Shown: positions 48,211 through 58,114, counted from the stretch's first letter. The stretch: DNA of 64,000 nt from Phytohalomonas tamaricis (GCF_003012345.1 NZ_PVRV01000019.1:496001-560000); one strand, 5' to 3'. Notes: a model not told the origin generated them from the sequence alone. Numbers and translations: made by a program.

Positions 48211-48226
48211 TGCAAAGGCTGTTCCA
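48211..48226 (-). promoter_or_regulatory. Sigma-54 promoter of the aap operon
   Basis: Minus strand TGGAACAGCCTTTGCA (48226-48211). GG and GC are 12 bases apart; the only change from TGGCACr-N4-TTGCA is A for C. Transcription would start near 48200, 75 bases before the aapJ ATG. Confidence 0.7.
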
Positions 48227-48377
48227 AATCAGCGCAACATCTCTACAAGTGCTTGTTTTAATTAAATTCAACGCTTTTATTTACGGACGGCTGATCCATT
48301 GAAACGAGATGTAACAAGTTGGCTGCTGCCCCCGCTTGCGCCACAAAATCGATTTCAGAAGACTTCACCTATATTTA

Positions 48378-48394
48378 CGCACCGAAATAGCGCA
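48378..48394 (-). promoter_or_regulatory. NtrC-type site upstream of the aap operon
   Basis: Minus strand TGCGCTATTTCGGTGCG: TGCrC-N7-GTGCr, with the inner T-A and G positions also as in NtrC sites. About 160-175 bases upstream of the sigma-54 promoter. The stretch between holds no other feature I can name. Confidence 0.55.
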
Positions 48395-48435
48395 ATCCAT
48401 GCTACCCGTTGACCTACCCACCAGCAGCTACACAC

Positions 48436-48469
48436 AAAAAAAGCCGCCCGGCATGGCCGTGGCGGCTTT
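48436..48469 (-). terminator. Terminator after speE
   Basis: Minus strand AAAGCCGCC-ACGGCCATGCCGG-GCGGCTTTTTTT: a long GC stem and seven Ts, 32 bases after the speE stop. Confidence 0.9.
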
Positions 48470-48500
48470 GATCAAGTTAAGCGGTGTCAGAGTGTGGGGA

Positions 48501-49364
48501 TTAGCGCTCCAGTAAACGCTTCATGAACGGTGGCAACACCAATGCGCTTTTATGCAACGTGGCGGAATAGTACTCGAGAGCGAATGATGCCTGCTCGGCA
48601 TCCTGTTCACGGAATTGCTTGACGTCACACGCCTTGCCCGCAAGCGTACAGCTCCACCAGCCGGAAGGATAAGTCGGCTGAGGAAACGGTAGCGTAGCGA
48701 CACTGTCGAAACCGGCCTTTTCCATATCTTCACGTAGCTCGCGGATAATCGAGTCGGTGTGATAAAGCGGCGACTCACTCTGCTGCACCATTACACCGCC
48801 TTTCTTGAGGATGCGGTGACAACGCTTGAGAAAATCGGTCTTGAACAAGCCTTCGGCAGGACCGACCGGGTCGGTGGAATCGATAATCATCACATCGATA
48901 CTTTCATCGGCACAGTTATCGACCCACTTCACGCCATCCTCGAACTTGAGGTCAGCACGCGGATCATTATTGGATTCGGTCAACGTCGGGAAAAAGCGTG
49001 CCGCGGCCTTGGTCACTTCCTCGTCGATATCGATCTGAGTGACCCGCTCGACGCCGGGATGCTTCAATACTTCGCGCAGTGTGCCGCAGTCACCGCCGCC
49101 AATAATCACAACATGCTTGGGATCGGCGTGGGTGAACAGCGCCGGATGCGACATCATCTCGTGATAGAGGAAATTGTCACGATCCGTCAGCATTACGCAG
49201 CCATCGAGCACCATCAGGTTGCCATAGGTCTCGGTGGCATAGACTTCAAGGTGCTGATAGGGCGAAGTTACGTCGTGCAGCTTCTCCTTGACCTTGAGCG
49301 AGATGGCGCTGCCTTGACGATCGAAAATTTCTGTAAACCAGCCATCAATGGGTTGCTCAGCCAC
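48501..49364 (-). CDS. speE: Spermidine synthase (polyamine aminopropyltransferase)
   Basis: Transfers the aminopropyl group of decarboxylated SAM to putrescine. 287 residues, same length as E. coli SpeE. Starts with WFTEIFDRQGSAISLKV; the SAM-site motif is VVIIGGGDCGTLREVLKHPG near 86 (usual GGGDGG, with Cys-Gly here); MIIDSTDPVGPAEGLF near 158 carries the catalytic Asp. No speD is adjacent. A single-gene unit with its own terminator. Confidence 0.95.
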   Translation of the reverse strand: MAEQPIDGWFTEIFDRQGSAISLKVKEKLHDVTSPYQHLEVYATETYGNLMVLDGCVMLTDRDNFLYHEMMSHPALFTHADPKHVVIIGGGDCGTLREVLKHPGVERVTQIDIDEEVTKAAARFFPTLTESNNDPRADLKFEDGVKWVDNCADESIDVMIIDSTDPVGPAEGLFKTDFLKRCHRILKKGGVMVQQSESPLYHTDSIIRELREDMEKAGFDSVATLPFPQPTYPSGWWSCTLAGKACDVKQFREQDAEQASFALEYYSATLHKSALVLPPFMKRLLER

Positions 49365-49483
49365 TGAGATGTCTCCTGTTCGAGCCCGGCCACAGCCGGA
49401 TAAAGATCAAAATGCGCGCACCATAGCCGGCCCAGCCGACAAAGAGAAGCGCCATATATTTAAAAGATATTCAAAAAATAGGG

Positions 49484-49852
49484 CTAACGCCGCCGCATCG
49501 TCAGATACAGCGCCACGATTACCGTAGCGATGACAATGCCCAGCAGGGCACCTAGCGTATTGGCAAGAATATCGGCCCAGTCTCCACCCATCCGCCCTGG
49601 TGCCAGCGTCTGGGCATATTCGACGGCCACGCCATAAACGAACACCATTATTAACGTTTTAAGCCGTGTCACGCCTGTCAGGCAGGTCAGCAGCGCCAAC
49701 ATACCGTAGCCGGTAAGGTGCTGGAGTTTATCCCATGGCATCTGCTCGGGCAGCTCCTGCGCCGGCATGAGGCTGCCTACCGCAATAGCCAGTGCCATGA
49801 GCACAGCCAGCACAGTCCAGAACCGGGCGAAGGGACTACGTTTATGGGGCAT
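49484..49852 (-). CDS. VanZ-like membrane protein
   Basis: 122 residues, four hydrophobic segments. VanZ-like features: DKLQHLTGYGMLALLTCL near 41, and EYAQTLAPGRMGGDWADILANTLGALLG near 77-104. The family includes a teicoplanin-resistance protein in Gram-positive bacteria; in proteobacteria the role is unknown. Its start overlaps the preceding DCC gene by 11 bases, so the two are coupled. Confidence 0.85.
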   Translation of the reverse strand: MPHKRSPFARFWTVLAVLMALAIAVGSLMPAQELPEQMPWDKLQHLTGYGMLALLTCLTGVTRLKTLIMVFVYGVAVEYAQTLAPGRMGGDWADILANTLGALLGIVIATVIVALYLTMRRR

Positions 49853-50327
49853 CGGCTATGTCCTGTGGCAAGCCCAGCAGCCGGCTCTCTTCTACGGTCA
49901 GCATTTCTCGCATCCTGTCATGGCCCTTGGACCCAAGCTCGTATGGCGGCACCCATTGGCGCCGGTAACGCCCGATGATGCGATAGACACCATCACGCAG
50001 CGGCATCGGCAAATAGCGGAGATGACTGACGTTTGACCATGGCGAGTGTAATCCTTCACTTATACGCAGCATTGCCTCGCTGCGCATATAAAGCCGGCCT
50101 TCACGAATCAGCCATACGCTTTCGAGCTGATGGGGATCAACGCTGAAATACGTCCCCAAACGCTCCGCCAATGGTGACTGCAGCCGGGCAAATAGTGTCT
50201 GAGGAGACGTCTCATGACGCAGTAAAAACGCCACCGAGCGTCGGCATAGTGAGCAAGACGCATCGAAGACGACGAGCTGGCGCCACCCATACTGACGTTT
50301 ACTGGTGGTAGGCCGGGCTGAGTTCAT
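49842..50327 (-). CDS. DCC family (DUF393) thiol-disulfide-oxidoreductase-like protein
   Basis: 161 residues. [20 protein letters not shown] near 18 is the family signature with a CxxC, though the usual DGxC is DASC here. C-terminal block [23 protein letters not shown] is also typical. The function is not known; a redox role is inferred from CxxC. I start at ATG 50325-50327 with GGAGG upstream; this lies inside hemE, overlapping it by 29 bases. The frame continues upstream through hemE, but that part is only a shadow of hemE. Confidence 0.82.
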   Translation of the reverse strand: MNSARPTTSKRQYGWRQLVVFDASCSLCRRSVAFLLRHETSPQTLFARLQSPLAERLGTYFSVDPHQLESVWLIREGRLYMRSEAMLRISEGLHSPWSNVSHLRYLPMPLRDGVYRIIGRYRRQWVPPYELGSKGHDRMREMLTVEESRLLGLPQDIADAP

Positions 50328-51360
50328 GGAGTGCCTCCAGAAAGGCAGTGACATTCTCGGGCGGCGTAAACTGTGAAATACCGTGGCCGAGATTGAACAC
50401 GTGACCTTCACCGTGGCCGAAGCTTGCCAGCGTACGTGCGACCTCGGCACGAATCGCCTGAGGCGAGGCAAACAGCACGTTGGGATCAAGATTGCCCTGC
50501 AGCGCGACCTGATGGCCAATACGCGCACGCGCATTGCCAAGCTCAGTCGTCCAGTCGAGGCCGACGGCGTCGCAGCCGGAAGCGGCGATCTGCTCGAGCC
50601 ATTGGCCGCCGTTTTTGGTAAATAAAATCACCGGCACATGCCGACCATCATGCTCACGGATCAAGCCCTTGACGATCTTTTCCATATAGGCGAGCGAGAA
50701 TTCACGATAGGCCGGCGTGGAGAGCGTCCCGCCCCAGGTATCGAAAATCTGTACGGCCTGAGCGCCGGCGCGAATCTGGGCATTAAGGTAATCCGTCACT
50801 GCTGTTGCCAAGAGATCAAGCAGATGATGCATGGTCTGCGGCTCGGCATAGAGCATGCCTTTGACATGACGGAAGTCCTTGCTTGATGCGCCTTCGACCA
50901 TATAGGTCGCCAATGTCCATGGACTTCCGGAAAAACCGATCAGCGGTACGCGGCCGTTCAGTTCACGGCGAATGGTAGAAACAGCATTCATGACATAACC
51001 GAGATCACGTTCGATATCAGGAACGCTCAGTGCCGCGACCTCCGCTGCGCTGCGCACCGGCTTACGGAACTTCGGCCCTTCGCCGGTCTCGAAGTACAGC
51101 CCCAGTCCCATCGCATCGGGAATGGTCAGGATATCGGAAAACAAGATCGCCGCATCAAGCTCATAGCGCTCAAGCGGCTGCAGCGTGACCTCGCAGGCCA
51201 ACTCCGCGTTCTGGCACAGGTCCATGAAACTGCCTGCATGGGCGCGGCTCGCGCGGTACTCCGGTAGATAGCGCCCCGCCTGGCGCATCATCCATACCGG
51301 TGTACGATCAACGCGCTGTCCGGCCAGCGCACGAAGGAAACGGTCATTTTTCAAGGCCAT
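50299..51360 (-). CDS. hemE: Uroporphyrinogen decarboxylase
   Basis: Removes four carboxyl groups from uroporphyrinogen III to give coproporphyrinogen III in heme synthesis. 353 residues (E. coli 354) from ATG 51358-51360 (MALKNDRFL). Signatures: [15 protein letters not shown] near 24 and [17 protein letters not shown] near 143, with Asp in [12 protein letters not shown]. An upstream ATG eleven codons earlier is possible but gives an unusual N-terminus. It is divergent from ribA. Confidence 0.96.
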   Translation of the reverse strand: MALKNDRFLRALAGQRVDRTPVWMMRQAGRYLPEYRASRAHAGSFMDLCQNAELACEVTLQPLERYELDAAILFSDILTIPDAMGLGLYFETGEGPKFRKPVRSAAEVAALSVPDIERDLGYVMNAVSTIRRELNGRVPLIGFSGSPWTLATYMVEGASSKDFRHVKGMLYAEPQTMHHLLDLLATAVTDYLNAQIRAGAQAVQIFDTWGGTLSTPAYREFSLAYMEKIVKGLIREHDGRHVPVILFTKNGGQWLEQIAASGCDAVGLDWTTELGNARARIGHQVALQGNLDPNVLFASPQAIRAEVARTLASFGHGEGHVFNLGHGISQFTPPENVTAFLEALHELSPAYHQ

Positions 51361-51539
51361 GCAATCAAGATCCACCCGTGAATTTGTCTTCATTGTAACG
51401 GATGAATGCAGGCTCGCTCGAATAACACATCAACTATTGCCTTCGTAGGCATAATCCATCGTGAGCCTACGCACTTGAGCTGATAGAATAATGCCCCCTG
51501 TTAACACGGATGCTGTCCACGCATCACCGAGGGCTCGAC

Positions 51540-52178
51540 GTGACAATCCGATTCATTGCCTCATCCAAGCTGCCCACCTCTTGGGCGACGTTTACCATGC
51601 ACGGCTTCGAGGACGACGAAACCGGCAAGGACCATATTGCCCTGACGCTCGGTACCGTCGATGACGGTGTACCCGTGCTCGCCCGTGTGCATTCCGAGTG
51701 TTTGACGGGCGATGCGCTGTTTTCAATGCGCTGTGACTGTGGCTACCAACTGCAGGAAGCGTTGCAGCGCATCGCTGAGGAAGGCCGCGGCGTCCTACTT
51801 TACATGCGCCAGGAAGGCCGTGGCATTGGCCTACTTAACAAGATTCGCGCTTATAATCTTCAGGATCAGGGTGCTGATACCGTTGAAGCCAACGAAGCAC
51901 TCGGCTTTGGCGCCGACATGCGCCGTTATGACATCTGCGTGCCTATGCTCAACCATTTGGGCATTCATTCGCTCAAGTTGATGACCAACAACCCGCGTAA
52001 GGTCGAGGCGCTCAAGCGCGACGGCGTGGAAATCGCTGAACGTCAGGCGATCACCACCGGACTCAATCCACATAACGAGCAGTACCTGGCGACCAAAGCC
52101 GGTAAATTAGGTCACATGATGGCACTTGATGAGTTTACTCAGGCCGACATCATCGACGGTCATCACCCCCGGAAATAA
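51540..52178 (+). CDS. ribA: GTP cyclohydrolase II
   Basis: First step of riboflavin synthesis: opens GTP to the diaminopyrimidine with loss of formate. 212 residues from GTG 51540, which has GAGGG six bases upstream. The zinc site is visible: [17 protein letters not shown], with three cysteines; [20 protein letters not shown] and [19 protein letters not shown] complete the active site. No FMN riboswitch or rib cluster is present. Confidence 0.95.
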   Translation: MTIRFIASSKLPTSWATFTMHGFEDDETGKDHIALTLGTVDDGVPVLARVHSECLTGDALFSMRCDCGYQLQEALQRIAEEGRGVLLYMRQEGRGIGLLNKIRAYNLQDQGADTVEANEALGFGADMRRYDICVPMLNHLGIHSLKLMTNNPRKVEALKRDGVEIAERQAITTGLNPHNEQYLATKAGKLGHMMALDEFTQADIIDGHHPRK

Positions 52179-52260
52179 CCTAAAAAATGCTTGTTCACCG
52201 TTTGTGGAGGGTGTGATGTCCCTCCGCATGGATGATCTGCCCAGCCACGGAGAGCCTCCA

Positions 52261-52971
52261 ATGACCAAGCAAACCTCATCGGACAAAGCATCATCTATTG
52301 AGCGGTATATCGACGAAGGCTACTCGCCCCTTGAGGAGTGGCTGCATAGCATCAGCCACGCTATCGGCGCGGTACTAAGCCTTGCAGGAATGGCACTGCT
52401 AATCGTCATGGCCAGCGTGCCGGCTCACTTCGACCCATGGAAGATCGCCAGCGTTACGCTCTATGGCATCTGCCTGATAACGCTCTACCTTGTCTCAACG
52501 CTCTATCACAGCGTTCGACGACCACGCCTCAAGTTCATTTTTCAACAGCTTGATCATTGCGCGATCTATCTGCTGATTGCCGGTACCTATACGCCATTCG
52601 TTCTAGTCAACATGCGTGACTCTGTCGGCTGGCTGCTGTTTACCCTCGTCTGGGCATTGGCGGGTATTGGCATCGGTATGAAAGTGCTTTGGCCGCACCG
52701 CTTCGAACTGCTGCGCGTGTCTATCTATTTGCTGATGGGCTGGCTGATGGTGTTGTTCGCAGACGATATGGTCGCCAGCCTCTCACCACTTGGCGTTACA
52801 CTGCTTGTAGCTGGCGGTATTACCTACACCGTTGGGGTCGTATTCTACGCTATACGGGCAATACCTTTTCATCACGCCATCTGGCATCTGTTCGTGATCG
52901 GTGGAAGTATTTGTCATTACCTTGCCATATATTATGCTGTGGTCCCTTATGAATTGAATAAAGGCATGTAA
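52261..52971 (+). CDS. Hemolysin III family membrane protein (TrhA/YqfA type)
   Basis: 236 residues, seven membrane segments, part of the PAQR-like superfamily. Signature residues: EEWLHSISHAIGAVLS near 25, STLYHSV near 79 and DHCAIYLLIAGTYTPF near 97, and the final HAIWHLFVIGGSICHYLA with the conserved His. Relatives influence membrane fluidity or lipid homeostasis; the hemolysin name is historic. Start ATG 52261 with GGAGAG eight bases upstream; a strong bidirectional terminator follows at 52983. Confidence 0.9.
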   Translation: MTKQTSSDKASSIERYIDEGYSPLEEWLHSISHAIGAVLSLAGMALLIVMASVPAHFDPWKIASVTLYGICLITLYLVSTLYHSVRRPRLKFIFQQLDHCAIYLLIAGTYTPFVLVNMRDSVGWLLFTLVWALAGIGIGMKVLWPHRFELLRVSIYLLMGWLMVLFADDMVASLSPLGVTLLVAGGITYTVGVVFYAIRAIPFHHAIWHLFVIGGSICHYLAIYYAVVPYELNKGM

Positions 52972-52982
52972 TTGTTATTAAT

Positions 52983-53018
52983 AAAAAAGCGCTCACACGT
53001 TAATGTGAGCGCTTTTTT
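52983..53018 (+). terminator. Strong bidirectional terminator
   Basis: AAAAAAGCGCTCACA-CGTTAA-TGTGAGCGCTTTTTT, 15-base perfect arms, 11 bases after the hemolysin III stop. Confidence 0.93.
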
Positions 53019-53485
53019 ATTGATGACCATTACTGGCATGACGATCCGGGGCAGCAAGATAAAGCTATAATGGGGATAACTTACTGTTATTAAGGAGAAA
53101 TAGTTACTAGCTTCATTCAACTTGGCCAAGGCTCAGCCACCCCTTCACCATTTTAATGGCTAATTTATTGCCATACCTAATTAATAACTAAGAAGAAAAA
53201 TCAAAGAAACTTTTATTCAAATTGTATCTAATACGTTAATATTCAGTAGCTTTAGCCGTTACGCCACCATCTAAAAGGCTTAATCCCGATCCTCTCTCGG
53301 CGCAACCCGCCAGGATTTCCTTTGACTCAGATAGTGAAGACGATGACAGATACTCTTACTACCCTTCTTGGCTGGAACAAACGCGAGCGAAGTTACGCCC
53401 GGCTGAGCAGAAGAATATCTCTCTTTCCGTCTTCATGCTTGTTACCAGCGTCTAATGTCGTTGAGACAGGCCTTTCTGGGCAAAT
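53019..53485. other. 467-base AT-rich gap before the c-di-GMP cluster
   Basis: Left part (53070-53260) is clearly more AT-rich than its surroundings, and the right part has no defensible gene. I looked for a c-di-GMP riboswitch and recognised none. It probably holds the promoter region of the four-gene cluster. Confidence 0.5.
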
Positions 53486-53929
53486 ATGGTAATGGGCCAA
53501 GGCCTGACACGATTGATCCTGGCGATAGCGCTATTGGTAGCCTGTCCTTTAGCGAGCAGTGCTACGGACGTCCCGATTGTTCTCATTGCCAACCCTAACG
53601 TTCCGATAGATTCACTTACTCGTGAAACGATACGTGCCATCTTTGCCATGCGCCAGCGTACGCTTCCTGACGGGCAGGCCGTGCATGTTTTCGTTCTACC
53701 GGATGAGAGCCGTGTCCACGCTCGATTTGCCAAGGAATATTTGGGAGTTTATCCGCATCAGCTGCGCCTTTCCTGGGACCGTGTCGTTTTTTCCGGAACA
53801 GGTCAAGCGCCTAATCACGTGGATTCGCAGGCCGAAATGGTTGAGCGCGTGGCCACCACGCCGGGTGGGATAGGATACATTGAACAAGGATATTTAGATG
53901 ATCGTGTCCGCCTACTACCGCTGCAGTAG
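53486..53929 (+). CDS. Small PstS-like periplasmic protein (PBP-like fold)
   Basis: 147 residues. Signal peptide about 1-26 (LTRLILAIALLVACPLASSA). The mature part begins TDVPIVLIANPNVPIDSLTRETIRAIFAMR, then WDRVVFSGTG and VATTPGGIGYIEQG, which match the short phosphate-binding-protein-like family (half-size PstS). It has no transporter partner here; such stand-alone proteins often accompany sensor genes and may present a ligand. Start unsure (ATG 53486 or 53492). Overlaps the outer-membrane gene by 32 bases, so they are co-translated. Confidence 0.78.
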   Translation: MVMGQGLTRLILAIALLVACPLASSATDVPIVLIANPNVPIDSLTRETIRAIFAMRQRTLPDGQAVHVFVLPDESRVHARFAKEYLGVYPHQLRLSWDRVVFSGTGQAPNHVDSQAEMVERVATTPGGIGYIEQGYLDDRVRLLPLQ

Positions 53930-55103
53930 TGCTTGTACAGGCTTAACAATGGCTCTGATCGCGGCAGCATGTAACGTAGCTCCGGCCAGAGCCGAAGGCA
54001 TGCTGGATACGGTACAGGTACATGGTTTTCTCAGTCAGGCACTTATTGTCACTGATGAGAATAATTTTTTTGGCCCTAGCAGCCACGACGGTGGCAGCCT
54101 TCAATACACGGAAATCGGCGCCAATCTATCCTTTCGACCACGTCAGGATGTGCTTATTGCCATACAGGGCATCAGCCGCAGGGCAGGTGCTGACGACAGT
54201 GACTTCGAACCGGACCTGGATTACGGCCTGGTAGACTATCAGCTTTTTTCGAGCGTTGATCGCACGCTGGGAATCCAGCTCGGCAGAGTCAAGAACCCGT
54301 TTGGCTTTTATAACCAGACGCGTGACGTGGCGTTTACTCGACCTAGCATCTTGCTACCACAGTCGATCTACTTTGATCGTACTCGTTCTGTAGGACTTGC
54401 TGGAGACGGTATCAGTATCTATGAGCAAGAACGCTTGCCTAACGGCACGCTTTATTTCCAGGCCGGCATCGGGAAACCCCAAGTCAATGACGATGCTGAA
54501 AAAGCCCTGTCGACAACTGAGCCGACACTTGACGGGCAAATATCAATCATCAGTCAGATACGCTATGAACACGACGGTGGACGCATTATAGCCGCCCTTA
54601 GCGCCGGCAGAGCCCAGTCACGCTATGAAGTCGACAGCAAAGATAGTGACAGTGGCACCTTCGTTTTCCAGCCTTGGATTCTGTCGCTTCAATACAATGA
54701 AGATCTTTGGAGCCTCACCGCAGAATACGCGCTGCGCAAGCGTTCTCTAAGCGGGCTTAATAATGCGCAGCACAACTATGACATCACCGGTGAAAGTTGG
54801 TATTTGCAATATACCCGCCGCTTCCAACGCGATTGGCAGTGGCTGCTGCGTTATGACGTATTGGTCAACGACCGTAACGATCGTTCGGGACGTAAGTTGG
54901 CTGCCACGGGTGCCGCTCCAGCCTACTCTCAGTTTGCCAAGGATCTAACGACCGGCGTGCAATGGCGCATCCATCCGCAGGTATTGCTCGCCGCCGAGTA
55001 TCACCATGTTGACGGTACGGGCTGGCTGACGATTGGCGACAACGAGGGCGAGACGGACCAATACTGGAACATGCTGCTGTTTCAAGCATCACTGCGCTTT
55101 TAG
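53898..55103 (+). CDS. Outer-membrane beta-barrel (porin-like) protein
   Basis: 401 residues. Signal peptide ends ARA near 32; mature start EGMLDTVQVHGFLSQALIVT. Alternating hydrophobic/polar strands throughout, many aromatic belts (WLLRYDVLVNDR, VLLAAEYHHVDG), and a final Phe (LFQASLRF), the signature of BAM-inserted barrels. The region FGFYNQTRDVAFTRPSILLPQS is typical of the porins that pair with PstS-like proteins. AAGGA lies seven bases before ATG 53898. The cargo is unknown. Confidence 0.8.
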   Translation: MIVSAYYRCSSACTGLTMALIAAACNVAPARAEGMLDTVQVHGFLSQALIVTDENNFFGPSSHDGGSLQYTEIGANLSFRPRQDVLIAIQGISRRAGADDSDFEPDLDYGLVDYQLFSSVDRTLGIQLGRVKNPFGFYNQTRDVAFTRPSILLPQSIYFDRTRSVGLAGDGISIYEQERLPNGTLYFQAGIGKPQVNDDAEKALSTTEPTLDGQISIISQIRYEHDGGRIIAALSAGRAQSRYEVDSKDSDSGTFVFQPWILSLQYNEDLWSLTAEYALRKRSLSGLNNAQHNYDITGESWYLQYTRRFQRDWQWLLRYDVLVNDRNDRSGRKLAATGAAPAYSQFAKDLTTGVQWRIHPQVLLAAEYHHVDGTGWLTIGDNEGETDQYWNMLLFQASLRF

Positions 55104-55217
55104 TCGCTTGTCGTTATTGCCGCTCGCTCTTGCCAAACCGAGAAACAAAATGCGTCGCAGCGTTATTGAGCCCGTCAATATAAGCGCCAGCCACGGTCAG
55201 GGCGCCGATGAGAAAAC

Positions 55218-58064
55218 ATGTTAAAACGAATCACGGCAACACTACTCCACTCATCCGCTGGGCACCGTATGATCAGCCTTAAATGGCGGGCCATTGCCCT
55301 CACTAGCTTACTGCTGCTCAGTCTTGCCTCCCTGTTCACCTTCATTGGTCACAACAACCTGACGCGACAGCTCAGCCGCATGCAGAGCGTGACGTATGCC
55401 CGTCAGGTCAGCGAAATCGAGCAGGCCCTAGCGCGTTCATCGGATAATCTTCGTCAGCTGGCTAGCCTGACAGCAGCCTCGACCGCGCTGGGAGAAGCCG
55501 TTAGAGCGGAAAATACCGAGGCGATCAGAGCAGCACTCCAGTCCCAGTGGCCGACGATGCAGTTGGACGCTGGCATCGATGAAGTTCGTGTTTTTGATTC
55601 CGATAATCAGCCGTTAGCAGCATGGGGCCAGGCTCAGGCAGACGATAGCGTTTTGCTGCTGCGCCAGTGGCTAGCACGGGTCAAGGAAAGTGAGGCGCCG
55701 CTTAAACAACTGTTGTGTACAGATGACTGCCGTCAGTATGTGCTGGTGCCCATTCTGGTCGATGGGACAAGCGTGGGCCAGGTCATGGTCTCCCGCTCGC
55801 TGGCCGATGTCATCCACTACGCCCAAAGCAGTTTGGGCAGTGACATTGCTTTGCTGGTCAAGGACGGCGATAAACAGGTTACTCAGTCGTCCGGGCACTA
55901 CTTTCCTACTTGGCATGTAACATTAGCCGCGCTGACGCATCAGCAGACGAGTCTTCCCATCCTTGAAACAGCCATCGCCAAGGTAGATCTCGCCTCCTTT
56001 TTGCACCATCCACTACGTCTGGATATTCAGGACCGCCATTTTGAAATGCGCGGGATTGCCCTTGATGAGGCAGACGTCTCATCGGGCAGGGGCTACTTCG
56101 TATTGATTACCGACATTACCGAGCAGATTGATACGATAGCTCAGAATACCAAGACCATTTTGCTGGTTGCATTGGGCGGCTGGCTTGCCGCTGAAATCAT
56201 GTTGCTGGTCATTCTGTGGACACCCATGGCGCGACTGCGCCGGTTGGCTGACATCCTGCCAGAGCTTGCGGAAGGAAGATTCGATGCCGTCCGGCGCCAG
56301 ATAGTCCCTCTTCCCCAGAGCCGTTTCACGGATGAGATCGGCGTGCTCGACCGCACGACACTCGAACTAACGGACCAGTTGGAAGCTCTGGAAGGAGAAG
56401 TCCATGCACGCGGAGAACAGTTAACGGCCCGGCTCAAGGAGCTGGCCCGCGAACGCGACTTTATCAAAGGACTCTTGGATACCGCCCGCGTCTTTATCCT
56501 GACTCAGGACAGTCACGGCCGCATTGTCCAGCTCAATCATTATGCGCAGGCTGTCGTGGGGCTACCGGAGCACAAGCTGCTTGGCAGAGCATTCACAGAC
56601 ATCTTCATGTCCGGCCAGAATACCGACGAAGGCGCCTTAGACTGGACATCTCAGCAAGAAGGCAGGGTGCTGACTCAGGCCAATGAGCAGCGCTTTATTG
56701 CCTGGTCTCATGCGCCATTGCCCGATGATACTCAGGATGCCCAAGCATTGATTTCTGTCGGCCTAGATATTACCGAGCGCAAGGAGGCTGAAGAGCGCTT
56801 GGCTTGGCTGGCACACCGTGATCCACTCACCGAGCTTTATAACCGCCGTTTCTTCCAGCTATCACTGGAGCAGGCCATATATCCCGATGCTGATGGTGCA
56901 GTGCTTTATCTCGATCTCGATCAGTTCAAGGAAGTCAACGAGCTGAGTGGTCACCACTCCGGCGATCAACTGCTGCGACTGGTCGCCGAAGCGCTAGAAA
57001 ACGAGTTAAAAGACGAAGCGCTCATCGCACGCCTAGGCGGGGACGAATTTGCAGTCCTGCTCAAAAATGCCAGCGGCGAAAAAGCCATTGGCGTTGCAAT
57101 GCGTATCGGACAGGCCTTGGAAGAGATCAGTTTTTCCGTCAATGGCCGACGCCATCCAGCGGTAGCCAGCATCGGTATTGCCCAATACCCAGCCCACGGT
57201 GACAATCCTGTCGATCTGATGGCCAGTGCCGATCTAGCCATGTACAAGGCCAAGGAGAACAGTACCCAGCGCTGGCATCTGCTGTCAGCCGTCAGCCATA
57301 CCAAGGAGGAACTGCAGCAGCGGGTCTATTGGATAGACTGCATACGCCTTGCCTTGCAGGAAAACCGCTTCGAACTTATGGTGCAGCCCATCCTCTGCCT
57401 GGAGGATCACAGCATCAAGCATTACGAAGTTCTGGTGCGCCTGAAGAACGAGGAAGGTCACCTTGTTGCGCCCAGCCTGTTCATCCCCGTCGCCGAGCGC
57501 AGCGGTCAGATCATCGAAATCGACCGCTGGGTACTGCGTGCCAGCTTACAACTGCTGCGCTCGGTACAGGACGAGGGCATCTGCCTAGCGGTCAATCTTT
57601 CGGGCCACTCACTCCACGATGCGGGCCTTGAGCATTTTCTTGCCCAAGAGTTTGCCGCCAGTGGTGCCGACCCACATCACCTTATCCTTGAGGTGACGGA
57701 AACCGCTGCGGTGACTGATTTTGCGACGGCGCGGGGTGTCATGCAGGGCATACGCAACCTGGGCTGCCAAACGGCGCTTGACGATTTCGGCGTTGGCTTC
57801 AGCAGTTTCCATTATCTCGGCCAACTGCCCGCCGACTACATCAAGATCGATGGCTCGTTCATTCAGAACCTGCTGACTAGCCATGAAGATAGACTTATCG
57901 TCAAAGCAATTGCTGAAATTGCAGCAGGATTCGGCAAGCAGACGATTGCAGAATTCGTCGACCAGGCGGCTATTTTGCCGATCCTGAGAGAATATGGCAT
58001 CACCTATGCCCAAGGCTATTATCTGGGCCGGCCGGCACCGGCGAACACGATATTAAAGAGATGA
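55218..58064 (+). CDS. Membrane sensor with periplasmic, PAS, GGDEF and EAL (EVL) domains
   Basis: 948 residues. Membrane segment 1 about 23-43, a periplasmic sensor region (about 45-310, CHASE4-like in size and position), membrane segment 2 about 315-340, HAMP-like and coiled-coil linker, PAS (about 415-525), GGDEF (GGDEF at 607-611, intact), EAL domain with EVL (737-739), Asp-Asp at 855-856 (DDFGVG), KIDGSFI. EVL is seen in active phosphodiesterases; the cyclase site is also intact, so both activities are possible. No RxxD I-site precedes GGDEF. It stands 114 bases after the porin gene and is presumably tuned by the small periplasmic protein. Confidence 0.92.
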   Translation: MLKRITATLLHSSAGHRMISLKWRAIALTSLLLLSLASLFTFIGHNNLTRQLSRMQSVTYARQVSEIEQALARSSDNLRQLASLTAASTALGEAVRAENTEAIRAALQSQWPTMQLDAGIDEVRVFDSDNQPLAAWGQAQADDSVLLLRQWLARVKESEAPLKQLLCTDDCRQYVLVPILVDGTSVGQVMVSRSLADVIHYAQSSLGSDIALLVKDGDKQVTQSSGHYFPTWHVTLAALTHQQTSLPILETAIAKVDLASFLHHPLRLDIQDRHFEMRGIALDEADVSSGRGYFVLITDITEQIDTIAQNTKTILLVALGGWLAAEIMLLVILWTPMARLRRLADILPELAEGRFDAVRRQIVPLPQSRFTDEIGVLDRTTLELTDQLEALEGEVHARGEQLTARLKELARERDFIKGLLDTARVFILTQDSHGRIVQLNHYAQAVVGLPEHKLLGRAFTDIFMSGQNTDEGALDWTSQQEGRVLTQANEQRFIAWSHAPLPDDTQDAQALISVGLDITERKEAEERLAWLAHRDPLTELYNRRFFQLSLEQAIYPDADGAVLYLDLDQFKEVNELSGHHSGDQLLRLVAEALENELKDEALIARLGGDEFAVLLKNASGEKAIGVAMRIGQALEEISFSVNGRRHPAVASIGIAQYPAHGDNPVDLMASADLAMYKAKENSTQRWHLLSAVSHTKEELQQRVYWIDCIRLALQENRFELMVQPILCLEDHSIKHYEVLVRLKNEEGHLVAPSLFIPVAERSGQIIEIDRWVLRASLQLLRSVQDEGICLAVNLSGHSLHDAGLEHFLAQEFAASGADPHHLILEVTETAAVTDFATARGVMQGIRNLGCQTALDDFGVGFSSFHYLGQLPADYIKIDGSFIQNLLTSHEDRLIVKAIAEIAAGFGKQTIAEFVDQAAILPILREYGITYAQGYYLGRPAPANTILKR

Positions 58065-58114
58065 TCGAATGGATCATCACCGCCCAGACCTTAAACAAAT
58101 AACAAGGACTCGAC

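Noticed and set aside
50328-50540. N-terminal extension of the DCC protein
   Set aside because: The 71 upstream codons are the hemE sequence in another frame; a good ribosome site stands at 50327.
53019-53485. c-di-GMP riboswitch before the GGDEF-EAL cluster
   Set aside because: I could not find the conserved GCAAAG/GGTAG elements or a suitable three-stem fold.
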